A DNA stretch of 64,000 bases from Aquatica leii (GCA_035610365.1 CM069432.1:4836001-4900000), one strand, 5' to 3'. Shown: positions 31,855-44,640, counted from the stretch's first letter. Translations and numbers: made by a program. The notes: generated by a model from the sequence alone, not told the origin.

Positions 31855-33620
31855 TAATTTCTAACTGTAGTGAAGTTTAGTAGATTTAATACCGCTTTCC
31901 CACATGCCACCTTGATGAGGTGCTCTGGGAGTAATGAATTTCCATCGTATACCTTGCTGACTTAAATTTTAACTTATAGAATCCTGAGTATCAGGGTGCT
32001 GTACAAATTTGTACCAATCTTTTAGTTGGTTATTTGCCACCACAAATTTTTTTGCATTGTCACTAAATAAACTGTGAGGTTTACCTCTACGTTCTATAAT
32101 GCATTTTAGGGTGGCCAAAAAGACATCAGTTAAGAACTCTGTGACAAGTTCTAAGTCAACAGCCTTAGTAATTAAACAGATAATGTATGCAAGCTTGTAA
32201 CCTTGCGTTTTCTTGTCCTTAATAAAAATTGGACCAGCATAGTCAAGGCCCGTATTATGAAATACCGGTGAGTTTGCCTCCAAACGTTCAGGGGGCAGAT
32301 TGTAAAAAAAAATACAGTGACGGAATAAAGAATGTATAATAAAAGTAAAAATTATAATTTGACCACGGCAAGCAATCGTAAGCACAGACCTCAGGGTGAT
32401 GGGTTTGAATGCAAGTAAATACAAAGATGTGAACTCCTTAATTTATTAATTATAACTTAATATACTATTTACATTAAAGAACAATATTTGAATTAAACAT
32501 ATTTAGAATAAAACAGTATTTAAAATAAAATATTAGGACGCCAACCACCTATTGGTGATGAATAAAAAGCGTACAATCTTACATCTAATTATTAATTATT
32601 GATATTAAATGCAAATGTCGTAAACGTTTGATTTGTTATGAGTGAAAAGTTTTAATAACACAATTAATTATTTGAAGATAAAATGCAGTATCTTAATTTT
32701 AGTCGACTCACCATGTTTAATATAACGTTATCGGATATCTTCTATTTTTAGCACATACTTGCTTGACGTGATAAGATTCTTCAACAGCAGGAATAAACCA
32801 ATGTATAATAAACTTCAAAAACGGATAATCGATTAATTAAACGACAAAACCAAAATAAAAGATCCAGAATAAAAAAAAGGATCCAGAATAAAAATCCAAT
32901 AAACGAAAAGATCCAATAAAAAGAAAGATCCAAATAAAAAAAGCCCTAAATATAAATAATTAGAATGGTTTTTTGAATGACATCATGTACTCACGCTGCG
33001 TTTAGAATGCAACGGTTTTCAAAATAATTTCCTTATAATAATAATAATTGTCTTAACTATTGCGCAACATTGCGAAGTCACTAAAAATGTTGAATTCAAT
33101 AGAAAAATTATATCAGAATAAAGGTAAACTCACCAATAATTAGATGGAATGAATAAAAATTAAATTACATGGGTTTTTACGCCATAATCAAAAAATGTGT
33201 CTTCTCCGCATCACTACGACACGCACGCCAAGATTGTTCAAAACGGAAAAATGGAAGCTTAAGCTACTACTCAAGTCAACTACGCAGACGCTTCCGAAAT
33301 ACAACGCGACGTTGTCAAACTGAATAAATTTACGTGCAATATTAGTTGCAGAAAATAAATGAATGTAAAATTGAATTTTAATGTAATGAATTCAAACGGG
33401 ACGTTACAAGATCTCCCATTAAGGGATTATTGGAAACGGTACTAACCTTAAAACATCTTACGCAGTTTCTGATTGTAAACTTGGCGCAACATTTACCTGA
33501 AATAGACCAATATATTTTACGAACGCAGGCCAATAATTGTTGAGGGCCACAGTGTAATAAAGTAATATGATAGTGTTTTATAATTAACCCTGTTAAAACA
33601 CGATTACTTAGAAGGAGCAA
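31855..33620 (-). pseudogene. pol: BEL/Pao integrase, interrupted by a solo LTR
   Basis: Zinc-binding end at 33378-33620 (ITLLHCGPQQLLACVRKIYW and NCVRCFK), then NNPLMGDL. After the LTR insert, LPPERLEA, VFHNTGLDYAGPIF (first catalytic Asp), RRGKPHSLFSDNAKKFVVAN (second Asp) and, in another frame below 31970, GIRWKFITPRAPHQGGMWES with the catalytic Glu. These are the BEL/Pao versions of the motifs. One frameshift near 31965; otherwise the core is well kept. Confidence 0.85.
32301..33408 (-). repeat. Solo LTR, 1108 bp, with 4 bp target duplication
   Basis: On the minus strand it begins TGTAACGTCCCG and ends TTTTTACA. AGAT at 32297-32300 and 33409-33412 is the target duplication. Removing the LTR and one AGAT rejoins the integrase reading frame exactly. 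Such a structure arises by recombination between the two LTRs of a full element. Internal GATCCAGAATAAA-type repeats occur at about 32860-32940. Confidence 0.88.
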
Positions 33621-33661
33621 GGGATGTTTTTTCTAAAATTTGTATTCAGAATTTCCTACTC

Positions 33662-34640
33662 TCAATAATTGAAATTCATCCAATTTAAAGGATTTGAAGG
33701 CAATATATTTGATTTTGCCTTTAGTTTATTTTTTGCGAGCAATTGCTTAATTTCATTTGGAAAAGATTCACATTGGCAGATTTTTATTAAAACATTTGAC
33801 GAATGCTGTAGCACGCCAATAGTTAAGGAGCCGAAAATGCGGAAAGCCAACAAAACCTTACAATTGGAAATAAATCTATTCACGTAAGCTACTCTTTGTA
33901 ATTTGGAAAACGAAGAAAATGTTTTAAATAAACCATTTTTTCCGTATCTGTGTAAGGCTGTATAGCTGCCGTAAAACTCGATTCTGAAGTTTCGGGATTA
34001 GGGGAAAAATAAGTATGTTTCCAAAATTCGTCTGTAGAAGATAAGAATTCAGGCCCGTTCCACCACAGACAATTAATCAAAATGTTAGACGCTGAAGTTT
34101 ATCCAGTTCAGAACCACAGTTGAATCGGTCCAAAGAAATACCTGAGTGGTATCTACACCTAATCAGCTAAAAGAAGCGCTGCACATAACTCGAATCATGG
34201 GATTGAGATTATGCATAAATAAGCAACACGTTCTAATCTACTTTATTGGATGATATCAGGATGACACATCGAGGAATTTGTAAGTCACGCAAAAGAGTTA
34301 ACTGATTTTGAAATTGATTCCATTTGGAGTTGATTATGTGTGGTACAGACTCGTCCTAGGTAAGCTTCAGCTCCCATAATTTTTGTGTCAGAATCTTTTC
34401 GGTGATTATAGCCGGAGATAGAAGTCCAAGGGAATCGAAGCACTGAGATACCATTGAAATTATGGTTCTCTTAGGATTAAAAAGACCAGTGTTTTTAAAT
34501 GTAATAGAGTAATAAATGGTATCTGATAGGGCATTCCAAGGAACATCAAGTGCCTTTGCATTGGTACGTTCTCCAAGTGGAATACTTAAAAGAGAAGTAT
34601 CGAAATTGGAAGGATTTTCCAAGACTTTGTAGCCGCAACT
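33662..34640 (-). pseudogene. pol: BEL/Pao RNase H region and RNase H-integrase linker
   Basis: Three minus-strand pieces in family order. At 34356-34622: DTIYYSITFKNTGLFNPKRT, SQCFDSLGLLSPAIITEKIL (RT-RNase H connection). At 33889-34080: CLWWNGPEFLSS. At 33662-33883: ISNCKVLL, ESFPNEIKQLL and SNPLNWM, the linker before the integrase zinc finger. The RNase H catalytic residues are not recognisable in 34083-34350. Confidence 0.72.
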
Positions 34641-34679
34641 CAGGTAATTTAGATACGAGAAGAGCGCGCTAACAAACGA

Positions 34680-35730
34680 TGTAAGAAATCAATCAAACAA
34701 TTAGAAAAATTGTCAAAATTGGTCAATTAACTTCTGATGTCAGGGATGCCAAATAGTTTGATTTTAAGACTAAACTATTAAAGTCTTATCTGAAAGAAAA
34801 AGTTACACAGAAAAAAAAAATCATTGATTCAATTTTAAGAGATAGTTATAATCTTATATTCAAAGACAAAACAACAAAAACAATAAGCTAAAACTCAGTT
34901 AGATTACTTAAAACTAAGAATTGAAATTTTCAATATTTAATTAATTAAACTTAAAACTAAGATAATACCGGTACTTCTTTACAACTAAGAGAAACAATTT
35001 TAATTAAGTTACTTTAAATATTTGCAATAGGCAAATGTAATTTTGATATTAATTAGAGAAAATTTTATTCTCTTGCATTTATATTTAATAAGTTACGTTT
35101 AAATATGTTATTTTGTAAGAAGAAAACCAAGTTTGTTGATAAGGCAGTCTTTAATCAACGAAAGGAATGTAGATAAAACCAACTCACGCATACGGATTGA
35201 ATTTCCACCGGAATGCAAAGTTAAAGCTGGCGAATGGCCTTGGTAAATTTTCCCATCAAAAATTTAGGACTAAGGTATATTTTCTTAACGAAAATAGATT
35301 TGGATAATTGGCATTGACGGTGTTATTCGTACACCCAATCCATTCAATTTATATAGGTAACGATAATTTCATTTAAAGATAAAATCGGTACCCAAAAAAA
35401 AAAGTCTAAAACAAATAGAAACTGGGAATTAGATAAACCCAACAAAATAGAAATAAAAGACATACCTGTATTATTAACACAGACTTTTTTAAATAAAGAT
35501 AATGTAGATATAAGGTAAGATAAAAAAATATTACATGGCTTCCAAGTGCCACGCAAGTCAAACGCTAAATACACGTCAAGCGCTGAGTAATGAATGAAAC
35601 TCAAGATGCCAACGCCTTAAAAGGTGAGATTACACAAAAATAAAAGTAAAGGAAGGTTTACACGGAAATTTTAATTAAATAATATAAATAATTTAAAATC
35701 AAATAGTAACAGTAACGGAATCGTTACAAC
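34680..35730 (-). other. Second insertion in the BEL/Pao pol gene, probably another LTR
   Basis: Separates RT (ending SNVPEV at about 35735) from the downstream block (VSALFSYLNYL at about 34670). In minus orientation it starts TGTAACGATTCC, similar to the start of the 1108 bp solo LTR, and may end CTTACA at 34679. It has no coding content I recognise. The flanks do not give a convincing duplication, so the exact ends are uncertain. Confidence 0.5.
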
Positions 35731-36490
35731 TTCTGGAACATTTGATAAAAATTTTCTTAAGGGTATGTCGACAGATGAAAGAATTTGGGTTAATTCGTCC
35801 TTTACTTGAAGAATTTCTTGTACTGTTTTCGCAGTGTAAAGTAAATCGTCCATATAAAAACAGGATCTAAGAACATGGGAAGTTTTTGGGAATGTTTCTT
35901 GGTATTGATTGGCTAAATATTGTAAACTTTTAGCGACCAGATAACTAGCGGAAGCTGTACCGTAAGTAACGGTATTTAACTGATAAGTATCGATGGGATC
36001 GTTTGGTTGATCACGCGAAAAAATGCATTGGAGTTTTCTTAATTGTGGCTAAATATTTATCATTTTGTACATTTTTTCGCAGTCGCTAGTGAGTGCAATT
36101 TTGTGTTGACGAAACCGTAGCAAAATAGAAAAATGATTGAAGCATTAGGTCAACAATTTGAGTATCGTTTATGGAGATATTTGTATCAGATTTGGCACTG
36201 CCATCAAATACTGCACGCAATTTTGTGGTAAGGGAGTTTGACTTAATCACGGCATGATGTGGAAGATAAAATCTTGGTATGCTGTTAATGCACAAGTTGC
36301 CATCAAGTGTTGCAATAAGAACTCTACCATTGTTTGTTGATGCGTCTTCGTCTTCAGTGAAAATTTTAGTGACCTAATTCAACATATTCGCGTATGAATT
36401 TAGAATATTGTTCGCGAAGAAAATCATCCTTAGATAATTTCTTCTCTAGACAATATGTCCCCTGGGATAATTTGCCCACGGACAATTCGT
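35731..36490 (-). pseudogene. pol: BEL/Pao reverse transcriptase
   Basis: Minus strand: LEKKLSKDDFLREQYSKFIR at about 36430, FYLPHHAVIKSNSLTTKLRA then VFDGSAKSDTNISIND (RT fingers, 36086-36295), and the active site CFYMDDLLYTAKTVQEIL at about 35850, a YMDD variant. After LRKFLSNVPEV the second insertion begins. The stretch around 35900-36085 contains stops where the first catalytic Asp segment should be. Confidence 0.82.
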
Positions 36491-36734
36491 CGCCGTACTA
36501 AAAGCTTTTAAAAAGAAAATAAGTAAAAACCTATTTAACCATATAGAATTAAATTTTATTTTATTACCACAATGTATTTTATTTTACATTCTGTTTTGGG
36601 ATTAAATTAAAACTTTTTCTTGTTGGCTAGGTACATTATAAATTACATTTTTAATATCTTTAAAACAGTACAATTTAATTTTTACATGATTTTTCATTCA
36701 CATGAAAGTGAAACCCACATTTATGGAAATATTA

Positions 36735-37790
36735 AAGTTTGCTATCACAAATTAATGATCAAGCGTCGCTTGTAGAGAACTCTATATCATTGGTAGAACT
36801 AGAAGATGAATTGTTGGTAGGTATTGATGATGAAAGTTGTAGAAATTTTGTTGCGTTCTTCTAGGGAATCCTCAATGTATGATTGTGCTACGGCAGAACT
36901 ACGCCAGCCACCATATCGTTTCAATGTAATTAAATCTCCACCACCTTCAGTCAACAAACTTGCCAAGCTTCTTCAAAAACAGTTTCTAATATGTAGCAAT
37001 TATAGAAGGAGGTTGATCAAAAGTGTTGATTCCCACAGGCTGTCGACTATATTTCTTACTATTATAATACAAGAAAATTGGATGGGTAGGTGTGTCTACG
37101 GGACGTTAAGATGCATATTTTCGATATAAGGCCAAAGTGTTCACTATGAAACCCTCTCCAATAATAGTAAATTTCGTAACTAAATCCGTTTTTGTATCTC
37201 GAAGTGATACAATGCAAACTTCTCCAGTATCATATATCATTCACAGTGAGGTCACATAACTCCTTGCGGCGACATGCTCTAGCAATACCGAAACTCAAAG
37301 CAGTTTATAAAACAAGGAAAAATTATTCTTCTTTGTTTTAACAACCAATGACGTAAATGCCTTTACGTATAAATATGTTCCGTCTGCAGCTTCTACCAAA
37401 AACTTCTCAATCTCTTTACTAGATAACACTTTCGACTTTGTGACATTTATCTGTTTGTGGTAAGCAATTATACTGCCAAACTTCTAAATACACAGGTTGT
37501 CTTTTATTTTTAAAGCTAACTTAAACATCGAATAATGCGGTCAAAGTGATGCAGGTGACAACATTTCTTGCTAGAGTTCAAATGACTTGAATATTAACAA
37601 TGTAAATAAAAAGTGCAATCGCAGAATTACCTTGTAATCTAAATAGGCAAAAATTACCTCTTGTGTTATCGAGGAAACTTTTTTAGGTTCTCGCCAATGG
37701 CAGAAACTTGAATAAACTTTCTCGTAAGTAGCTTTAGATTTCAAGACAACGGTTTTTCCTGCAGTAACCTACCTTTCTCTAAATATTTTT
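36735..37790 (-). pseudogene. Crypton-type tyrosine recombinase relic
   Basis: The minus strand reads KATYEKVYSSFCHWRE (N-terminal core-binding domain), EVIFAYLDYK, then a 60 nt GT-AG intron (37571-37630). Then SMFKLALKIKDN, INVTKSKVLSSKEIEKFLVE, DTGEVCIVSLRDTKTDLVTK, and the C-terminal catalytic end LITLKRYGGWRSSAVAQSYI-EDS with the nucleophilic Tyr. The H-x-x-R box is ruined: the His is Asn and the first Arg is a TGA stop (CGA to TGA), as expected of methylation-type decay. Cryptons are DNA transposons that use tyrosine recombinases; animal families are known. Confidence 0.72.
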
Positions 37791-40700
37791 GGCAACTAGA
37801 CTTGACTTTTCCATTTTTGTTTATACAAAAACAACATTTTTATATCGGCTTATGACCAACAAAAAAAATTAATAACATTTTTGCGAAAACGACGCGCTTA
37901 TAATTCTCGGTTTCCTATGCAATTCCATTACGTTTTGTTGCATAAAGACAACTTCAAACTTTAAGTTTCTGTTTGTTACACTGGTTTTTGTGTAAAAAAA
38001 AACGGCCAACACAACTTTCCCGGACAAGGAGTTGCAAGCTTTGTGATACTAAATTATAAGTTAAATCTAACAAAATGGCGTCAAGACGATAAAAGATTAA
38101 ATTAGGGAGATATCGTCTAACTCCACCCGAAGCTAGAAAAGAACAAATAACATGACATAAGCAATATCACAGAATATATATTTATTTTATCACAGACAAT
38201 AATTCCAAAGAGAACGAAGAAGGTACATAAATACTATTACGTAAATTTTCCAAAAGCTAATACATGGGTCGCACCAAATATAAGTTGCGCCCTATACTGA
38301 GCAACACGCCGTACAATAAACTGACCTTATCGATCTGAACTTTCACATACCAAGAAGTAATGATTTGATATTTGCAAATTTAAAATCGCAAAAGTATATA
38401 ACAAAATCCATGTAAGCGCGCACTGCATACGATTTTGTGAAGCACAAAATGATCCCATTATTAATTCTGTTAACTCAACATGCACGTACGGTCAACAATC
38501 GACATGACCACTAAAACACAAATCCTAAAATTAGAAATTGCAACACTCACAATTAGGCTTCATCCAGTAGGGGACAATTCCGTACTTGTATTACCCAAAA
38601 CGCAATACTAAATCTAACACAAAACGTACATACGGCTAACAACAAAAGAAATCAAATTGAACCCCCAATACAGAAAAATCTAATGACTTACCCTGACTAA
38701 GCTTCCACTAAGTAGCCACTAAATTAATTTGCGTATTCACGTAAAATAATCTAATGGTGAAAGCCTCGTTGGGCGTAGAAATACCGCTGAGAACGGTCCG
38801 TGTTATACCAAACGTTAACGGGAAATCAATTCGTTTGACAGCAGTCTACGAAAGGTAGGGCGCATCGAGGGACAAATTTTATACTCGAAAAATAATCTAC
38901 CAGCCTTTTTTCCCATTCATACTATTAATAGCTATATAACGAAATAGCCAAATGTTTTTGAAAAATTCTATTTTCATGATATATAATCAAACAAAAATTT
39001 AGGCAATTAGTATACTTACAATTAATTACTTTAGTCTCTTTATTTAAGAAATTTTACGAATTTCATTTGTCTAGTTGGTGCACACAATCACGCTGGTGTT
39101 GCTACAAGACAAGAAATTAGGGTATAGGCAAGATAATATAAAACGAATAGTTCGGCGTATGCAAATTGAAGTTAATACTCCAGTTATTCCGACAGATGCC
39201 GAACATTTGGTAATTTTATGGAAATATCATATTGTTACCACTCATGGCAAAGAACATCAATTTCTTGAATATGATATCGGAAGAACAACACTGCCTACAA
39301 AGTTATTTTGATATCCACAGCAAATCTTAATATTTTATTTAGAAGTGATAAGGGGCATGCAGATGGTACAGATAGTATATTTTTGTTTTCAAATTTGTGT
39401 TTCCAGTTATATACGCTACATGTACACAGCATTACGGAATCACAATGCTAGTTGTTTATGTTTTATTTAAAAACGATTTGCACCCAGTAGTTTAAAACTA
39501 TTTGACGTATCCTTGTCATACTTGGCAGGAAGTGTAGGCACTGTACACCCTACTCAATTCTGTTAAATAAACGTTTCTGGCTATTACCAAACGCGTACGA
39601 CAGAGACAAGTGGTTGAACCTGGCCAAATTCTACGTCATTAACGGAATTGCTATTTTAACAATTTTTCAATTTTCTAATGGTTTTTATGTAAACAACGGT
39701 AAGCTAAGGTCATTATTTTTTAAGAAATTAAACGTTAAAGATGCACATTTATTTTGATTTTAATGTGTATTAGTTATGTCGGTGTTTTTGGGTCATAGGA
39801 TTGCATTTATTACGCAAACGAAACTTAAGTCCGTTTTTATGTCTCCACACTTATCAGGCAGTTCGAGCGAAGATGCTTAATGCTTGCAATTTAATTTAAG
39901 AATTTTGTCACAGTTGTAAGTCTTGGTTTTTATTTTAGCAATAGCTAACTTAGTACGATGCAAATTCTAGTAATCAATGCAAAAAAAAATAATTGAAAAA
40001 CTTTATCGTAACTTGTGTAAAATAATAAATAAGTGAAGCAACATTGTTTTTTCCAAAATTATTATTAATTATTAACTGACGTAACCAAAAAAGTTTCAAC
40101 TTTCCACTAAAATGCGTTTTACTTGGAATATACCGTCAAAATGAAAGCGCCTTCAGTCACGCCGCTTCGCGTCACTTGTTTGCTTATGTAAACTGTATTT
40201 TCAGCTCATGTTTCTACAGTTAAAATATTTATTAACGAAACTCCCCGTATATTTCAAAAATAAATTCTTAAAGAATTACGTATTTGCTTTTGTACTGCCT
40301 GCACAGGTAGCATTTTGGACGTTTAAGTAGAATTTACGTTTTTGAGATATATATATATATCCTTTAGTAAACCAAGTAAACTTATAAATAATTATATCAA
40401 ATGTTTTCACATAATTTTTATTAAAAATGTAAAAGAAAATTTTTGATTTAGTGTACGTGTTTTAAAAAAGTACAAAATTTATTAAACAAGTTAGATGTGT
40501 ACAACTCTTATAAACGTTAAATTTTGTTTAACATTAAATTATATTTCTTAAAAAATAGATCATATTGAACTTTATTAGAATACAGATTAACAGGTGTTTA
40601 GTATTAATTAGCGCTTTCGATCAAACAACGAGTTTTGTCAATAACCCTGTATAATAGTGTTTACTATTTTATGTTACTTATACAATGAATTAACACAGTT

Positions 40701-40910
40701 TCTGATGTCACTTCAATTTACAAGTTTGCACTGTTTGTAGACAGACTATAGTAGTCAGTACAACTGACATTAAATATTTAGTTGTTTCGTTTTTTTTTAG
40801 AAGTATTTAGTTTTTTAAGAAAGTTGAGGATTCTGTTAATTTAACATTTGGTTGCCAAACATTTAAATTAGGTACTGTATTTTTTTTTAACACGCTTTTA
40901 TTAGTTCGGG
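37791..40910. other. Mixed interval: possible LTR, no confirmed gene
   Basis: No recognised protein domain. At 38270-38300 the minus strand reads TTTGGTGCGACCC, a primer-binding-like sequence. It is preceded by about 600 bp of GC-richer DNA (38300-38880) that could be an LTR starting near TGTCCCTCGATGCG. The remainder (39310-40910) is AT-rich without coding potential. Confidence 0.35.
39075..39311 (+). CDS. Unrecognised short frame, probably the end of a transposon gene
   Basis: A 78-codon frame with a hydrophilic, protein-like composition: IKRIVRRMQIEVNTPVIPTD then HLVILWKYHIVTTHGKEHQF and LEYDIG. I do not recognise the family. The surroundings suggest a remnant of a mobile element, but no partner domain is seen on either side. 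It may be a chance frame. Confidence 0.25.
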   Translation: MVHTITLVLLQDKKLGYRQDNIKRIVRRMQIEVNTPVIPTDAEHLVILWKYHIVTTHGKEHQFLEYDIGRTTLPTKLF

Positions 40911-40938
40911 ATGTATGTATGTATGTATGTATGTATGT
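40911..40938. repeat. Tetranucleotide microsatellite (ATGT)7
   Basis: Seven uninterrupted ATGT units at 40911-40938, followed by AACGGAATCTTTGAGC. The microsatellite next to that phrase may mark the edge of a dispersed element whose body extends to about 41300. Confidence 0.9.
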
Positions 40939-41426
40939 AACGGAATCTTTGAGCTTAATTTTCAGCGGTTTCCAGGTGTTTGATTAACTTGAAACTTTGC
41001 ATGCGTTTCACAGACCGATGACAATGCAATAATTCATTAAAAAGTTTTTGTTATCCTAATTAGGATCGTCATGATTAATTGATTTCTTTAGGGATCCTCT
41101 GCATGAGAGTGACAAAGACAGAGCGCGTGAACTGCGCAGGTGTGCATCTCGACAAAGCCTATCGCGTTTAAATCGTTCCAGTGTATTTCACTATTACCAC
41201 TTCGTGTCGGAGCAGGTAATTTGCGCGCCCGCTGCCTGCTTTGGATGTGATAGCTGTTTCTCAGGTTCCCTCCCCGAGAAATAAGCTCTTACTGTCGATA
41301 ACTACTGTTTCCAATACGTTTTTAGTTCGTAAGATATTTCATAATCACATGTCCGCAAAAATTGATTATTGATAAATCGAATTAAAATACGGAAAATAAA
41401 TGATAGCTTAGAAAATTGAAAAAACA
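40939..41426. other. Sequence following the microsatellite, possible dispersed repeat
   Basis: GC-richer than its surroundings (for example GAGCGCGTGAACTGCGCAGG at about 41120). No coding frame. Looks like part of a dispersed non-coding repeat, identity unknown. Confidence 0.35.
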
Positions 41427-42155
41427 GTTTAAAAAAAAACTAAAAAAAACACGCTTTTATAGATAACCGAACTAAAAAAAAGAAAATAATTTTTAATTAC
41501 AAACAAAATTATTAAATTCAGAGCAATAATATATAATTATAAACAAAATCACTAAATTCAGAGTTAAAAGCGTGGGGTGCATCTATAATCATTGTTACAA
41601 TTATTCTAAAGGCAGCTATCAATAAGGGGAGAGTTATGAAAATATAGAAAAATCCTACAAATAACAGTTTCACTGTATAATGTCTCGCCAAGTACACGTT
41701 AAACTATTGTTACAAACAATGATAAATTTATTTCTGTGAACACAAAATATAAAAAAATAAAAACCTCTGATCTTTACAAAAAAATTATTAGATTTAACAA
41801 AAACAGTGCAGCTGTAGAATATCTCGTCACGTATGTATTCAAACGTCGTGTTTAGTGACAGTATTATGTATATCAGTCAAATGACAAATTGACAGCAATA
41901 GTCAAACTGAATACATGTTAAAACAATGATTGATATAATTAATTACAAAAAAAAAAAGAAATAACAGATACTTGGAGCGAAAGACTACCGTGTATCCGGA
42001 TGCACCCCACGCTTTTAACTCTGAATTTAGTGATTTTGTTTATAATTATTTATTATTGCTCTGAATTTAATAATTTTGTTTGTAATTATAAATTATTTTC
42101 TTCTTTTTAGTTCGGTTATTTATAAAAGCGTGTTCTTTTAGTTTTTTTTTTTTAA
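41427..42155. mobile_element. Non-coding element with about 155 bp terminal inverted repeats (MITE-like)
   Basis: Left repeat 41427-41583 and right repeat about 41999-42155 are inverted copies. Both contain ACACGCTTTTAT/ATAAAAGCGTGT at the outer side, TAACCGAACTAAA/TTTAGTTCGGTTA, two short tandem units with ACAAAAT..TAAATTCAGAG, and AAGCGTGGGGTGCATC/GGATGCACCCCACGCTT at the inner side. The central 415 bp is AT-rich and non-coding. Likely a non-autonomous DNA transposon; superfamily unknown. Confidence 0.78.
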
Positions 42156-43937
42156 ATTGACTATTACTTTCAACCTTTTTTTACAGAGTTACTATTACAT
42201 AAACTGAAACAGCTGTAAGATTAACTACTAAAACCGAATAGTAAGCTTTTCATACTTTAATATTCTTTTGGTTACTACTTCATAAATATTTTTATCAAAA
42301 AACATATTTAAATTTGTACAAGAATTTCGTATAGAAATAATAACAAAAATTAATACAGCTGTTGCGTATAATATCGGTACGTATTAATTGCCTGAAACAA
42401 TTTTAATTAAATGATGACTAAAAACGAAAGGAAAGAATGCAATTTAGATAACAAATACACGGTAAACAACATCTATACCATTTCAATTTTTTAATAACGC
42501 AGTTTGAATTAAAATTGCTCTAAATAGAGGAAAACTACTTCTTACGTTTTAAACGTTACATGATAACGCAATATAAACTATGATATATTTTAAAAAATTT
42601 AATTGTTCTTATACAGCAACAATTAATATTATTTAAATATATTAATTTAAAAAAAAAATTTAGATTATTAAAAATGTATTAAAATTACACTTATTTTAAA
42701 TAAGTAAAGTGATTCTTTTAAACTACATTTTTTTTAAATTTTGTTTTGTTGTTTATACTTATATAAAGTCGTCGTTTGTCTAATTTTTTATAATTAATTT
42801 ATATTCCCAAGTTTTTTTAATTTGTTGTATTTATTTTTATAATATTTTTTTTTGGTGTAAATCGTTTTATTTTACAAATTTTATTGTTATTAGCTTAAAA
42901 TAATAGCAAAAAGTTTTTGTAATGTATAGCGATACATACGAAAAAATTCTACTGTGGGTAGGTGTTCTATTCTAATTTTTTTAGTAGTAGTTTTTAGATG
43001 GTAAAATTCTTAATCCTTACGATAACTGATTTAGCTTCTTCACTTAAGAGGAGCACTCAAAACCGCTTCAGTCTTTTTTTTTGTGACAACGTTTCGTGCT
43101 TAGTTCTTAGAGTTTTTTAAATGCAAATAAATTTGTATGTAAATTATTAATTAAAATAATTTAAAAAATAAATAAGATTTATCTTTTGATAAATACAAAG
43201 TCGTTATTATTAAAGTAAAGGCAAATTTCTTTATTACTTTTTTAGTAATCGGTTAAACATTTTTTGCGGTTTATTAATTCAGAAATTAATAAATTTATAC
43301 GTGCTGTAAATTTAGTACAAGTTTCTAGCAGGTTCATCTACCAAGCTTGCAAAATACTTGCTTTAAAATTGGATGCAGATTCTAATTGCTATATCGCCAA
43401 AAAGATGAAAACGTAGTTAAGTATCAACATTGCAATTATAATTTTTTAAAAGTAGAATAACAGGTTATAAGTTTAATTTAAGAAAACTAATAAAAATACT
43501 TTTTAGTTAAAGTTTAAATCTTTTGGTTTTGTGATACTGCGATTCTTTAGGTTGGAAAATAAGGAAAATTGATAAATTCCAAACATAATAAATTAAGAAT
43601 TCATAAAAAAGCGCTCAGTTGTTGTAAAAATCTTTAAAAGACTATCTGACTGTGGTGTTGCTCATCAGATAATGCTGGATTTCCACTCTCCCGAGTACAC
43701 CTACCAAACTAAACACTACTATTCTTTATTCTTTTTTATCTTCGCTGCTGTTTTTGGAACGTCTTCCACACCTACTACTCACAACTGTCAAATTAAAGCA
43801 ATTTGATCGTTATTTTAGTATTGCCAATTTTGCTACCAAAAATCTACCAACACAAAAAGATTTTGGTCACATTTGTAGTCGAAAAAGTACGAGGTTTTGA
43901 GAGATTTTGGTCTGATTCTCTATCAATTTTTATAATA
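42156..43937. other. AT-rich interval, no gene recognised
   Basis: Long poly-A/T tracts and no supported coding region. A 60-codon frame at 43803-43985 overlaps the start of the next repeat and is not credible. Confidence 0.55.
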
Positions 43938-44640
43938 TTACTAGCTGTACCCTGCCACGCTTTGCTTTGCAGTGGCACATTGTGATTGAATGGTTGACAT
44001 TTAATGTAATTATATTTATATACATTAAAAGTGAGGTTAATCCAAAATAAATAATATAATTACTAAATAATATAATTACGTCCACGTGTTAGATGTAATA
44101 AAAAAGATATAACCACTCACTTCTGTTAGAAATTCACTTGAATTATAATAAGTCCTTTTATTTTGCCTGTCAGTTAATAATATTTTTACTGTCCATCTTT
44201 GATATAAAATATAACCTCTACTTACGATTTGGTGAAAGGCGCAGTTCGATCACAACACTATCACACCAAAAATTCTTGATTTAAGTGAATATTTAATTCA
44301 GATTGTATAATAATCAGAATCAGATGCAAATTTTTTTTGTAAATAAACAATGTAATTGGGAACGAAATTGTTTCTTATGTGACTGCGTCATTATTATTGC
44401 GGTTGTCAGTGAGTGTTTTCATCGCTTATGGCAGATGGCGCGGTCACTGGTACACAGCTGATCGTTAAAAAAAATTTTTTTCTCGCGGTCGCAGATATGT
44501 GACTGATGCAAAAAATAGATAAAAACAATCCTTGATGCGGATTTTATATCATGTTAAAATTTCAACTCAATCGGTGCAGAACTTTTTGAGTTTTTGAAGC
44601 GTACACAAACCAACATAACATTTTTATATATATAGATAAA
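43938..44640. mobile_element. Short retroposon-like dispersed repeat
   Basis: Starts ACTAGCTGTACCCTGCCACG and ends with AACATTTTTATATATATAGA. These resemble the typical ends of a large group of insect dispersed repeats with a tactagctg start and tatatatagat tail, often linked to RTE-type LINEs or their derivatives. No coding frame inside. Family assignment is tentative. Confidence 0.45.

Larger units (their letters stand above)
31855..36490 (-). mobile_element. BEL/Pao retrotransposon pol remnant with two nested insertions
   Basis: The minus strand preserves RT, RNase H, linker and integrase of a BEL/Pao element in normal order from about 36490 down to 31855. It is interrupted by a solo LTR (32301-33408) and by a second insert (about 34680-35730). 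No gag, protease or own LTR found. The 5' side is lost near 36490, next to the Crypton relic. Confidence 0.85.

Noticed and set aside
33669-33887. Plus-strand 72-codon frame
   Set aside because: Shadow of the BEL/Pao linker frame on the minus strand.
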